Positions 1 through 6,406 are shown, numbered from the stretch's first letter. The stretch is DNA of 11,094 nucleotides from Burkholderiales bacterium (GCA_025354615.1 JANXMO010000453.1:1-11094); one strand, 5' to 3'. The notes: generated by a model from the letters alone, not told the origin. A program made the numbers and translations.

Positions 1-629
1 CAGGTCTTGGCCGTTAGTTGCCGCATGCCCGCGCCTTCGGCACCCAGTACCAGCGCCACCGGGCCTTTGAGGTCGGTCTGGTACAGCGTGGCCGGGGCCG
101 TGTCGCTGGTACCGATGATCCAGATGTTGCGCTCCTTCAACTCGTTGAGCGTGCGCGCCAGGTTGGTGACCATGAAATAAGGCACGGTCTCGGCCGCGCC
201 GCTGGCCACTTTGGCCACCGTGGCATTGATGCCGGCGGCATGGTCTTTCGGCGCAATCACCGCGTGCACGCCTGCGCCATCGGCCACCCGCAGGCACGCG
301 CCCAGGTTGTGCGGGTCGGTGATGCCGTCGAGTACCAGCACCAGAGGCGCTTCGCTGACGGCGTCGAGTGTGTCGTCGAGCGAGTGACTGACCGTCAACG
401 CGTCGACATGGGCCACCACGCCCTGGTGGCGTGAGGTGCCGCAAAGCCGGTTCAAACGTGTGTCGTCGCTGTCGACGAGCCGCACGCCGGCGGCACGCAC
501 TTTGTCTGCGAACTGGCGCATGCGCTGGTCACGCCGCGCCGTGTCGACATGCACCTCAACCACCGATGCAGGCGCAATTTTCAAGCGCACCGTGACGGCA
601 TGAAAGCCGAACAACCACTGTTTTCCCAT
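1..629 (-). CDS. rlmB: 23S rRNA (guanosine(2251)-2'-O)-methyltransferase RlmB, 3' end outside the window
   Basis: This SpoU/TrmH-family enzyme uses S-adenosylmethionine to methylate the ribose of G2251 in the 23S rRNA P-loop, in the cytoplasm. I read 209 residues from the ATG at 629-627 to the window edge. Residues 1-75 form the small N-terminal substrate-binding domain, opening MGKQWLFGFHAV as RlmB proteins do. The SPOUT domain follows: motif 1 is DPHNLGACLR (about 105-114, with the conserved Asn108 and Arg114), and motif 2 is GAEGAGMRQL (about 196-205, with Glu198). The E. coli protein has 243 residues, so about 35 residues, including motif 3, are missing off the left edge. No good Shine-Dalgarno precedes the start, but the start fits the family length. 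The gene lies 63 bases downstream of the membrane-protein gene on the same strand and may share its transcript. The family assignment is firm; the exact target is by homology. Confidence 0.95.
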   Translation of the reverse strand, partial: MGKQWLFGFHAVTVRLKIAPASVVEVHVDTARRDQRMRQFADKVRAAGVRLVDSDDTRLNRLCGTSRHQGVVAHVDALTVSHSLDDTLDAVSEAPLVLVLDGITDPHNLGACLRVADGAGVHAVIAPKDHAAGINATVAKVASGAAETVPYFMVTNLARTLNELKERNIWIIGTSDTAPATLYQTDLKGPVALVLGAEGAGMRQLTAKT

Positions 630-692
630 CGGCCGATGGTAGCGGCGCGTGCCTGGCTACGAGTCAGCGGCTCATGCGCCGGCGGCCACCAC

Positions 693-1439
693 TCAGCGCC
701 ACAGCATCAGCAAGCCCCAGAGAACCGGCTGATGCAACATGTAGAAAGAAAGGCTGAAACGCCCGAGAACCGCCAGCGGCCGGCCCCACGCCGGCATGGC
801 AACAGGCCACAAAGCGGGCGCTTGCATCTGCATCTGCACCAGCCAGCGTCCAGCTGCCACGCCCCACATCACAACACCGAGCCAGGGCAGCAGCGGCACA
901 TAGTCTTCGGTGACCGGCTTGTGCGTGACCAGCCCCACCCAATTCATCGAGCGGGAATCGAACACAGGGTGCTGCCACAGGGTCGGGGCGCTCAACGCCA
1001 CCGCGCCCAACAGCCCCCACAGCGGCGTTGGCAAGCGCCACGTGAACAACAGCCGCACGACCAACAACATGGCCGCAATGCCATGCAAAATGCCGAAGCT
1101 GATGTAGCTGCGTGGAAACATCCACCAGGTGGCTGCGCTGACCAGCGCCGCACAACCGGCCACTTGCAGCCAGCGGCGCCAGAACCGCCGCGCGGTTTGG
1201 CCGTTGGCCTGGGCCAGGCTTTGACCGATGCCGACGCACAGCAAAAACAGCGTGACGATGGCGGTGCGTTGCCCCGTCCACAGCGGCTGGGTGTGAAAAT
1301 TTTGCTGGATCAGGCCAAAGTGGTTGAGATCAAAGCAGAAGTGAAACACCGCCATCCACAGCATGGCTACGCCGCGCAGGGCGTCCACGGCATCCACGCG
1401 AGTGGCTTGAGGGTTCGAAAGTTGGGGGCGTACGGTCAT
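693..1439 (-). CDS. DUF1624 / heparan-alpha-glucosaminide N-acetyltransferase-like membrane protein
   Basis: A polytopic inner-membrane protein of 248 residues from the ATG at 1439. The start of the conserved domain is plain: RVDAVDALRGVAMLWMAVFHFCFDL near residues 14-38, with the R-x-DALRG and FHFCFDLNHF signatures of DUF1624 (HGSNAT-like catalytic domain, related to YeiB). Several hydrophobic segments follow (AIVTLFLLCVGIG, WLQVAGCAALVSAATWW, ILHGIAAMLLVVRLLF, LLPWLGVVMWGVAAG), and it ends FYMLHQPVLWGLLMLWR. Related eukaryotic enzymes move acetyl groups across the membrane; the bacterial substrate is unknown. The frame stays open upstream to 1607, and an ATG at 1499 would add 20 residues, but the N-terminal part reads as low-complexity leader, so I prefer 1439. 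No strong ribosome-binding site favours either start. The gene is divergent from glnS and precedes rlmB by 63 bases. Confidence 0.85.
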   Translation of the reverse strand: MTVRPQLSNPQATRVDAVDALRGVAMLWMAVFHFCFDLNHFGLIQQNFHTQPLWTGQRTAIVTLFLLCVGIGQSLAQANGQTARRFWRRWLQVAGCAALVSAATWWMFPRSYISFGILHGIAAMLLVVRLLFTWRLPTPLWGLLGAVALSAPTLWQHPVFDSRSMNWVGLVTHKPVTEDYVPLLPWLGVVMWGVAAGRWLVQMQMQAPALWPVAMPAWGRPLAVLGRFSLSFYMLHQPVLWGLLMLWR

Positions 1440-1594
1440 CGGCGCCCGCACGATAGCGCAGCGCCACTCGGCTGCAGGGCCGGCGGTCGGGGCATCCATC
1501 AAACGCCCGCGCACGCAAACCCCATCGATAGAATCAAAAACCGTTTTCCGCGGCCTGCCGCGCGATGTTGCTTTGCGAGCGAGCGCCCTGCCCC

Positions 1595-3433
1595 ATGAAC
1601 CAGCCATCCGCCGACGCCCGCCCGGGCCACTTCTTGCGCCACTTGATTGAGCATGACCTGGCGGCGGGCACTTATGCGCAGCGGCGCTTTGCCGGCACGC
1701 CTGGCGACGCGGCCCACCAGGCGGCGGGGCCGCTCGATGCCGCCCGCATCCGCACCCGTTTTCCGCCCGAGCCCAACGGCTATCTGCACATCGGCCATGC
1801 CAAGAGCATCTGCCTGAACTTTGGTTTGGCGCGCGACTATGGGGGCGTTTGCCATTTGCGTTTCGACGATACCAACCCGGAAAAAGAGGAGCAGGAATAC
1901 GTCGACGCCATCGTCGACACCGTGCGCTGGCTGGGCTTCGATTGGCAACAAAACGACCCCGCCGCCCCCGGCGGGCAGCGCAGCCACCTTTATTACGCCA
2001 GCGACTACTTCGACTTCATGTACCGCGCGGCCGAGGCGCTGGTCAACGCCGGCCACGCTTACGTCGACGAACAAACGGCCGAGCAAATGCGCGCCCATCG
2101 CGGTGATTTCCAGCACGCCGGCGTCGACAGCCCTTACCGCAACCGCACGCCGGCCGAAAACCTGGCCCGCCTGCGCCAAATGCGCAACGGCGAACTGCCC
2201 GACGGCGCCGCCGTGCTGCGCGCCAAGATCGACATGGCCAGCGCCAACATCAACCTGCGCGACCCGGCGCTCTACCGCATCAAGCGCGCCACCCATCACC
2301 ACACCGGTGACCGCTGGTGCATCTACCCGATGTACACCTACGCGCACCCGATCGAGGATGCGCTGGAAAACATCACCCACAGCATCTGCACGCTTGAATT
2401 CGAAGACCAGCGGCCGTTTTACGACTGGTTGCTCGACACCTTGTGCACCCTGGGCCTGCTGGCCCAGCCGCGGCCACAGCAGATCGAGTTCGCGCGGCTG
2501 AACCTGACCTACATCGTCACCAGCAAACGCCGGCTGCGCCAGTTGGTGGAAGAAGGCCACGTCAACGGCTGGGACGACCCGCGGATGCCGACACTGGCCG
2601 GCCTGCGCCGGCGCGGCTACACGCCTGAGAGCATCCGCCTGCTGGCCGAGCGCAGCGGCGTCAGCAAGGCGGGCGGCTGGATCGACTACAGCGCGCTCGA
2701 CATCGCCTTGCGCGACGACCTGGACGCCAAGGCGCCCCGCGCCTGCGTCGTCCTCGATCCACTGCGCCTGAAGCTGACCAACTTTGCCGAGGTGCTCGGC
2801 AGCAACGGGCACCGCGAGCCGTGCCACGCGCCGGTTCACCCCGGCCACGCAGAACGTGGCCAGCGCGAATTCGCGCTCACGCAGGAGGTGTGGATAGAAC
2901 GCGAAGACTTCATGGAAGCCCCCAGCAAAGGCTTTTTTCGCCTCAGCCCGCCGCGGGCCGATGCCGCCACCGGCGCGCCGCTGCCCGGCACGCGTGCCCG
3001 CTTGAAATACGGCTACGTGATCGAATGCACCGGCTGCGAGAAAGACGCGGCAGGCCACGTCACAGCCGTGCTGGCCACGCTGGTGCCCGACACCAAAAGC
3101 GGCACGCCGGGCGCGGATGCCGTCAAAGTCAAGGGTGTGATCACCTGGGTCAGCGTGGCCGACGGCATTCCCGCGGAAGTGCGCTTGTACGACCGGCTGT
3201 TCACCGAACCGCAACCCGACGCGGGCGGGCGCGAGTTCTTGAGCGTTTTGAACCCGCACAGTTCGCGCAGCGTCACCGCATGGGCCGAACCGGGTTTGGC
3301 CACTGCGCAGAAAGAAGAGAAATACCAGTTCGAACGCCACGGCTATTTCGTGGCCGACCGGGTGGATCACCTGCCAACCAGCCGCCTGGTTTTCAACCGC
3401 ACCACCACCCTGCGGGACACCTGGAGCAAGTAA
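1595..3433 (+). CDS. glnS: Glutaminyl-tRNA synthetase
   Basis: A class I synthetase that charges tRNA-Gln with glutamine using ATP in the cytoplasm. The protein has 612 residues from the ATG at 1595; an ATG at 1565 in the same frame would add ten residues with no homology. The Rossmann core carries the HIGH motif within PPEPNGYLHIGHAKS (HIGH at 65-68) and the KMSKS counterpart VTSKR at 308-312. Further GlnS landmarks are RFDDTNP, CIYPMYTYAHPIEDALENITHSICTLEF (Gln-tRNA recognition region), HVNGWDDPRMPT and GLRRRGYTPESIR. The C-terminal anticodon-binding beta barrels run to VFNRTTTLRDTWSK, matching the E. coli C-terminus closely. It is longer than the 554-residue E. coli enzyme; part of the excess is about 24 residues just before the PPEPNG segment. 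It is divergent from the DUF1624 gene and convergent with the 101-residue gene (18 bases between stops). No good Shine-Dalgarno is visible. Confidence 0.97.
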   Translation: MNQPSADARPGHFLRHLIEHDLAAGTYAQRRFAGTPGDAAHQAAGPLDAARIRTRFPPEPNGYLHIGHAKSICLNFGLARDYGGVCHLRFDDTNPEKEEQEYVDAIVDTVRWLGFDWQQNDPAAPGGQRSHLYYASDYFDFMYRAAEALVNAGHAYVDEQTAEQMRAHRGDFQHAGVDSPYRNRTPAENLARLRQMRNGELPDGAAVLRAKIDMASANINLRDPALYRIKRATHHHTGDRWCIYPMYTYAHPIEDALENITHSICTLEFEDQRPFYDWLLDTLCTLGLLAQPRPQQIEFARLNLTYIVTSKRRLRQLVEEGHVNGWDDPRMPTLAGLRRRGYTPESIRLLAERSGVSKAGGWIDYSALDIALRDDLDAKAPRACVVLDPLRLKLTNFAEVLGSNGHREPCHAPVHPGHAERGQREFALTQEVWIEREDFMEAPSKGFFRLSPPRADAATGAPLPGTRARLKYGYVIECTGCEKDAAGHVTAVLATLVPDTKSGTPGADAVKVKGVITWVSVADGIPAEVRLYDRLFTEPQPDAGGREFLSVLNPHSSRSVTAWAEPGLATAQKEEKYQFERHGYFVADRVDHLPTSRLVFNRTTTLRDTWSK

Positions 3434-3451
3434 GCAGCCGCAGCGCTGTTG

Positions 3452-3757
3452 TCAATGCGGCTTGCGCGGGCCGCGAAAGGCGCTGGGTCGATAGACATTG
3501 CCTTTGCGCTCAACCGAATCACGTGCCTGCCGCTGGATACGGCGGATGGCTTTGGCAGCTGCCTGCGCGGCCACCTGTTCAGCCGCGCGGCGACGCGGCC
3601 GCCAATGCCACACCCGCATGCCAAAGCGCCGAATGGCTTCAATGAGGCGGCTCGAACCCGCATCAAAGCGCGCTTGCCGGCGCCCGTTCAATGCCAAGCG
3701 CAACAACAGGATCACGCACAACGCCAACACGAAAAGCGCCAGGCCCTGCGCCATCAT
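3452..3757 (-). CDS. Small membrane-anchored basic protein, function unknown
   Basis: I do not recognise a named family. The 101-residue product starts with two consecutive ATG codons (3757 and 3754; either could be used). Residues about 4-23 (QGLALFVLALCVILLLRLAL) form one transmembrane helix, with no signal-peptidase site that I can see. The rest is strongly basic: NGRRQARFDAGSSRLIEAIRRFG, then WRPRRRAAEQVAAQAAAKAIRRIQRQARD, which looks like an amphipathic helix, and it ends PSAFRGPRKPH. The likely topology is N-terminal anchor with a positively charged tail in the cytoplasm. Codon use and GC match its neighbours, and the frame is intact for 101 codons opposite a weak plus-strand frame, which favours a real gene. 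It lies 117 bases after dusC on the same strand and ends 18 bases from the glnS stop. Confidence 0.65.
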   Translation of the reverse strand: MMAQGLALFVLALCVILLLRLALNGRRQARFDAGSSRLIEAIRRFGMRVWHWRPRRRAAEQVAAQAAAKAIRRIQRQARDSVERKGNVYRPSAFRGPRKPH

Positions 3758-3874
3758 GACGGCTCAGCCTGCGGAAAAACAAAAGGCCTCATAAGCGTTT
3801 GCATAGCCTCAATGCTAGCGGCGTGGCAACGGTTGCAGGCAGAAAATGCAACTGCTGAACGCGCATTTATCCGA

Positions 3875-4852
3875 CTATTGCAACGTGGGCATGGCTTCGA
3901 GCGCCGTTTTATCGTCGACATCTGTCATCAACAAACTGCCGATGGCTGCGGGGTCATTGACCTCCCGCACAAGGGCATAGAGCACTTGCGCCTGTGGATG
4001 AACACGCCGTAGAAAATTAAGCCATTGCTTGAGCCGGCCCGCACAGTGCCGCGCCTCGACACGGCTTTCAATCAAACGCCAGAACTGGTTGAGCAATGGC
4101 CTGAGCGTTTCCCATGCGAGGAATGCGGGCTGTTCAGGCTGGGCAATTGCCCGCGCCAAGCCTGGATTGCCCACCATGCCACGGCCCAGCATCAAGGAAT
4201 CGCAGCCTGATTCGTGGCGGCACTTCTGGGCGTCGGCCGTGGTCCAGATCTCACCGTTGGCAATCACCTGCAAGCCGGGAACGGCCGCGCGGATGTCCGC
4301 CAGGCGTGGCCAGTAGGCGGGTGGGCGGTAACCATCAGCCTTGGTGCGCGCGTGCACGACCAACTCGCTCACGCCGCCTGCGGCGAGCGCCTGCGCGCAG
4401 TCCTCGGCGCGGCGGTCGTCATGAACTCCCAGCCGCATCTTGGCGGATACGGGAATGTGCGCCGGCACAGCACGCCGCACGGCGGCCACGATGCGCAACA
4501 GCTGCTCGGGGTCAGCAAGCAGCGCCGCACCGCCGCCATGGCGATTGACCACCGCGGCAGGGCAGCCGAAGTTCAAGTCGATGCCCGCGGGAGCCAGCGT
4601 GGCCAGGCGGGCGGCATTCTCAGCCAGGCAAACCGGGTCCGACCCCATCAGCTGTGGCCGTACCGGCACGCCGGCGCTGGTCAAACTGCCGTTGAGCAAT
4701 TCGGGAACGATGCGCAGGAAAACGCGTTCTGGCAGCAAAGTGCCCGACACACGGATGAACTCCGACACACAGCGGTCAATGCCGCCGGTCTGCGTCAAGA
4801 TGTCGCGCAAGGCGAAGTCGAGCAAGCCTTCCATGGGCGCGAGCAGTAACAT
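3875..4852 (-). CDS. dusC: tRNA-dihydrouridine(16) synthase DusC
   Basis: A flavin-dependent enzyme that reduces uridine to dihydrouridine in the tRNA D-loop. The 325-residue protein begins MLLLAPMEGLLD, the FMN-binding start of the TIM barrel, and carries the Dus signature IDLNFGCPAAVVNRHGGGAALL with the catalytic Cys97. FMN and RNA contacts are expected at Lys138 (SAKMRLG) and His167-Arg169 (VVHARTKADGYRPP). The barrel closes with VIANGEIWT and LMLGRGMVGNPGLA, and a C-terminal helical domain follows. The HARTKADGYRPPAYW segment and overall length favour DusC over DusA or DusB; U16 specificity is inferred from that resemblance. The ATG is preceded by GAGG at 4859-4862, six bases upstream. 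It is divergent from the FKBP gene across 110 bases. Confidence 0.92.
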   Translation of the reverse strand: MLLLAPMEGLLDFALRDILTQTGGIDRCVSEFIRVSGTLLPERVFLRIVPELLNGSLTSAGVPVRPQLMGSDPVCLAENAARLATLAPAGIDLNFGCPAAVVNRHGGGAALLADPEQLLRIVAAVRRAVPAHIPVSAKMRLGVHDDRRAEDCAQALAAGGVSELVVHARTKADGYRPPAYWPRLADIRAAVPGLQVIANGEIWTTADAQKCRHESGCDSLMLGRGMVGNPGLARAIAQPEQPAFLAWETLRPLLNQFWRLIESRVEARHCAGRLKQWLNFLRRVHPQAQVLYALVREVNDPAAIGSLLMTDVDDKTALEAMPTLQ

Positions 4853-4947
4853 CTTCAGCCTCGAACAGCAGGGTCGTTGAAACTCGATCAGTTGACCACA
4901 TGGACGCAGGTTGATTCTTCAAGTTACCTGCAAAATTTTTACTTAGC

Positions 4948-4953
4948 GAAGGA
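4948..4953 (+). promoter_or_regulatory. Ribosome-binding site of the FKBP gene
   Basis: GAAGGA stands nine bases before the ATG at 4963 and fixes the start of the secreted FKBP. A possible -35 (TTGATT, 4911-4916) lies upstream, but no matching -10 is clear in the AT-rich stretch 4931-4945, so I do not call a promoter. Confidence 0.75.
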
Positions 4954-4962
4954 CTCGTCACC

Positions 4963-5415
4963 ATGAATTTTCGAAAACTGCTGAAGCCTGTTTTTGCTCT
5001 GTTGCTGACGGGCAGCGCCCACCACGCATTGGCTGCGCCAGACGCTTTCCTTGCCGCCGCGGCACAGGAAAAAGGCGCTGTCACCACGGCCAGCGGACTG
5101 GTTTTTCTGTCGTTGAAAGACGGCGCGGGCGCCAGCCCGGCGGCAACCGACACGGTCAAGGTCAACTACCGCGGCACCCTGGCCAACGGCCAGGAGTTCG
5201 ACAGCTCCTACAAGCGGGGGGAAGCGGCGGCGTTCCCGCTCAATCGCGTCATCGCCTGCTGGACAGAGGGCGTGCAGCGCATGAAGCCGGGCGGCAAAGC
5301 AAAATTGACCTGCCCTGCCGCGATTGCCTATGGCGAGCGCGGCGCACCGGGTGCGATCCCGCCCAATGCCACCTTGCAGTTCGAGATCGAATTGCTGTCA
5401 GTGGTGCTGCGCTAA
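4963..5415 (+). CDS. Secreted FKBP-type peptidyl-prolyl cis-trans isomerase
   Basis: A small single-domain prolyl isomerase of 150 residues, probably acting in the periplasm. Residues 1-24 are a signal peptide: basic start MNFRKLLK, hydrophobic core PVFALLLTG, and an ALA-A cleavage site at about 24/25. The FKBP domain covers about 60-149. Pocket residues are Tyr69 (VNYRGTL), Phe79 and Asp80 (QEFDSS), Phe91, Val96-Ile97, Trp100, Tyr123 (IAYG) and Phe140. The usual VI-x-G-W motif reads VIACW here, and a second cysteine sits in KLTCPAAIAYG (Cys117); I recall both as common in betaproteobacterial members. No dimerisation domain of the FkpA type is present, so I leave the symbol blank. It is divergent from dusC and converges on the BON lipoprotein, with 21 bases between stops. 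Confidence 0.92.
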   Translation: MNFRKLLKPVFALLLTGSAHHALAAPDAFLAAAAQEKGAVTTASGLVFLSLKDGAGASPAATDTVKVNYRGTLANGQEFDSSYKRGEAAAFPLNRVIACWTEGVQRMKPGGKAKLTCPAAIAYGERGAPGAIPPNATLQFEIELLSVVLR

Positions 5416-5436
5416 ACGCTGCGCTTGCGGGTTTTG

Positions 5437-5928
5437 TTATTTTGCAGCTGTGTCCACGGTCAGCTGGTTGTCAACGGCCACCACGCCTTTGACCGACAGG
5501 GCCAAACGGCTGGCCCTTTCACGCGCCACGGTGTTGGGCGCGGTGCCGTGCAATACAACGCGGCCTTGCGATGTATCAACATTGATTTTCAGGGCGCTGA
5601 GCGTGGCGTCTTTGGCCAACTCCGCGTTGATGCTGGTGGTGATCAAAACATCATTGACTTGATCACCCACTTTAGTGCCGGCCGTTTGCGCGCCACTGGC
5701 GATGTGAATGGCAGATGCTTTGGTGCTGCTGATGTCAGACTTCAGTTTGTCTTTTACTTCAGCACTTTTTTGTTCGGTGGCCGCAATCGCGTTGTCCAAG
5801 CGGTTGCCGACCGTTTTGCCTTCCTCAGATTTGCTGCAGCCAACCGAGGCAATCAAAGCCAGGCTGGCCAACAACCACGAAGCCGCATCAAGTGGCCTGG
5901 AACGGCGGCAGCGCGAACGGGTCTTCAT
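5437..5928 (-). CDS. BON-domain lipoprotein
   Basis: A 163-residue predicted lipoprotein. The basic N-terminus (MKTRSRCRRSRP) and a hydrophobic stretch lead to the lipobox LIASVGC, giving lipidated Cys31; residue +2 is Ser, which predicts the outer membrane under the E. coli rule. Residues about 45-85 are polar and helical (NAIAATEQKSAEVKDKLKSD). A single BON domain covers about 92-157: VNDVLITTSINAELAKDATLSALKINVDTSQGRVVLHGTAPNTVARERASRLALSVKGVVAVDNQLTV. BON domains are thought to bind phospholipid membranes, as in OsmY and DolP, and are often stress-induced. The frame is open upstream to 6054, but GAAGGA nine bases before 5928 selects this start, which is also where the signal sequence begins. 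The ribosome-binding site sits in an inverted repeat (5939-5961). It follows the 73-residue gene on the same strand after 122 bases. Confidence 0.9.
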   Translation of the reverse strand: MKTRSRCRRSRPLDAASWLLASLALIASVGCSKSEEGKTVGNRLDNAIAATEQKSAEVKDKLKSDISSTKASAIHIASGAQTAGTKVGDQVNDVLITTSINAELAKDATLSALKINVDTSQGRVVLHGTAPNTVARERASRLALSVKGVVAVDNQLTVDTAAK

Positions 5929-5937
5929 ATCAATCAA

Positions 5938-5943
5938 TCCTTC
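5938..5943 (-). promoter_or_regulatory. Ribosome-binding site deciding the lipoprotein start
   Basis: Read on the minus strand this is GAAGGA, nine bases before the ATG at 5928. It supports MKTRSRC as the N-terminus over upstream in-frame ATGs at 5949 and 6054. Five of its six bases lie in the downstream arm of the inverted repeat at 5939-5961. Confidence 0.7.
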
Positions 5944-5961
5944 AATCATTTTGAATGAAGG
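5939..5961 (-). promoter_or_regulatory. Inverted repeat covering the lipoprotein ribosome-binding site
   Basis: On the minus strand the arms are CCTTCATTCA (5961-5952) and TGATTGAAGG (5948-5939), separated by AAA. Nine of ten positions pair, with one T-T mismatch. In RNA the hairpin would bury the GAAGGA ribosome-binding site. As DNA it could be an operator. Which applies depends on where transcription starts. Confidence 0.5.
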
Positions 5962-5963
5962 AA

Positions 5964-5970
5964 GGTATAG
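5964..5970 (-). promoter_or_regulatory. Possible -10 element for the lipoprotein gene
   Basis: The minus strand reads CTATACC, close to the extended -10 favoured by the general stress sigma factor RpoS (CTATACT in E. coli). No good -35 lies at 16-18 bases; CTGACG (5994-5989) is 19 bases away. A start near 5957 would fall within the upstream arm of the inverted repeat. This is a weak call from pattern only. Confidence 0.3.
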
Positions 5971-6050
5971 CGGCACCTGAACGGCCGGCGTCAGCGGCTT
6001 TTGACGGCAGCTGTCAGACGTAGCCGACAGTGCAGGAACACCGCATTTGA

Positions 6051-6272
6051 TCAATGCCAGCCAATGGCGCAGACCGCTGGCGCCGCATATTCCCGGCCCA
6101 CGACAGCACGGGCATACAAATAATTCTGACGGGCCCGTTCGCTCAGTGCGTCCATGTGCACATGGCCTTCTGCGTCACACGGGAAGGTCAACGCGCGGCC
6201 CTCGTGAAACAGGGACTGAAAGCGGATTTCGAAACCGGTATCGGCCGTGTTGGCGGAAAGAAACGTGTTCAT
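6051..6272 (-). CDS. Conserved-looking 73-residue protein, function unknown
   Basis: I recognise this as the kind of short protein that sits in many Burkholderiales genomes without a function, but I cannot name a family. The sequence has an acidic and aromatic core (FEIRFQSLFHEGRALTFPCDAEGHVHMDALSERARQNYLYARAVVGREYAAPAV), no signal peptide and no membrane segment, so it should be a soluble cytoplasmic protein. The pattern FPCDAEGHVHMDALSERAR followed by NYLYARAVVGRE looks like a beta hairpin then a helix. The ATG at 6272 follows AAAGGA (6285-6280) with seven bases between, a good ribosome-binding site, which strongly supports translation. It lies upstream of the BON lipoprotein on the same strand and is divergent from the amidohydrolase across a 345-base spacer. 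Confidence 0.75.
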   Translation of the reverse strand: MNTFLSANTADTGFEIRFQSLFHEGRALTFPCDAEGHVHMDALSERARQNYLYARAVVGREYAAPAVCAIGWH

Positions 6273-6303
6273 GACAACATCCTTTCAAAGTCTGGAAGCG
6301 AAG

Positions 6304-6322
6304 AACCCTTGCAATCAAGGTT
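6304..6322. repeat. Short inverted repeat
   Basis: AACCCTTG (6304-6311) and CAAGGTT (6316-6322) pair over seven bases with one bulged C and a CAAT loop. It lies 32 bases upstream of the 73-residue gene and includes a weak -35-like TTGATT on the minus strand, so it may be a regulator site or part of a 5' leader hairpin. Confidence 0.4.
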
Positions 6323-6362
6323 CCCGCCTCCCTTCACAACGCTGCTGCAGGGACGGTGGACG

Positions 6363-6406
6363 ACCGGGGTTTCGAGTTGCACCACAAGCCATTTCGAAAC
6401 CACGGT
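6363..6406. repeat. Inverted repeat with 13-base arms
   Basis: The arms ACCGGGGTTTCGA (6363-6375) and TCGAAACCACGGT (6394-6406) are complementary at 12 of 13 positions, the only mismatch being G6367 against A6402. Eight inner positions (GGTTTCGA / TCGAAACC) pair perfectly around an 18-base loop. There is no T-run on either side, so it is not an ordinary intrinsic terminator. It could be a two-half-site operator (half-site centres about 31 bases apart, near three helical turns) or a stem-loop in an RNA. Confidence 0.6.

Noticed and set aside
664..1281. A 205-codon minus-strand frame inside the DUF1624 gene
   Set aside because: Same strand but different frame; no family resemblance, whereas the 693-1439 frame carries the DUF1624 signature.
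1529..1534. TAGAAT as a -10 for glnS
   Set aside because: No -35-like hexamer lies at the right distance, so it is probably chance.
549..1598. A 349-codon plus-strand frame over the DUF1624 gene
   Set aside because: His/Pro/Arg-rich shadow with no start signal; the minus strand encodes a coherent polytopic membrane protein.
1499..3370. A 623-codon open frame on the minus strand opposite glnS
   Set aside because: It mirrors glnS almost exactly, has no recognisable domain, and arises from GC-rich codon use of the true gene, whose product matches GlnS from end to end.
3436..3462. Hairpin AGCCGCA / TGCGGCT after the glnS stop
   Set aside because: Seven base pairs but a 13-base loop and no T-run on either strand; not a convincing terminator.
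3758..3808. A 16-codon minus-strand frame (MQTLMRPFVFPQAEPS) whose stop overlaps the start of the 101-residue gene
   Set aside because: A leader peptide is possible, but the frame is too short and without supporting signals.
5416..5436. Terminator between the convergent FKBP and lipoprotein genes
   Set aside because: A GC-rich stretch is followed by T-rich sequence on the plus strand, but I cannot draw a stem longer than three or four pairs.
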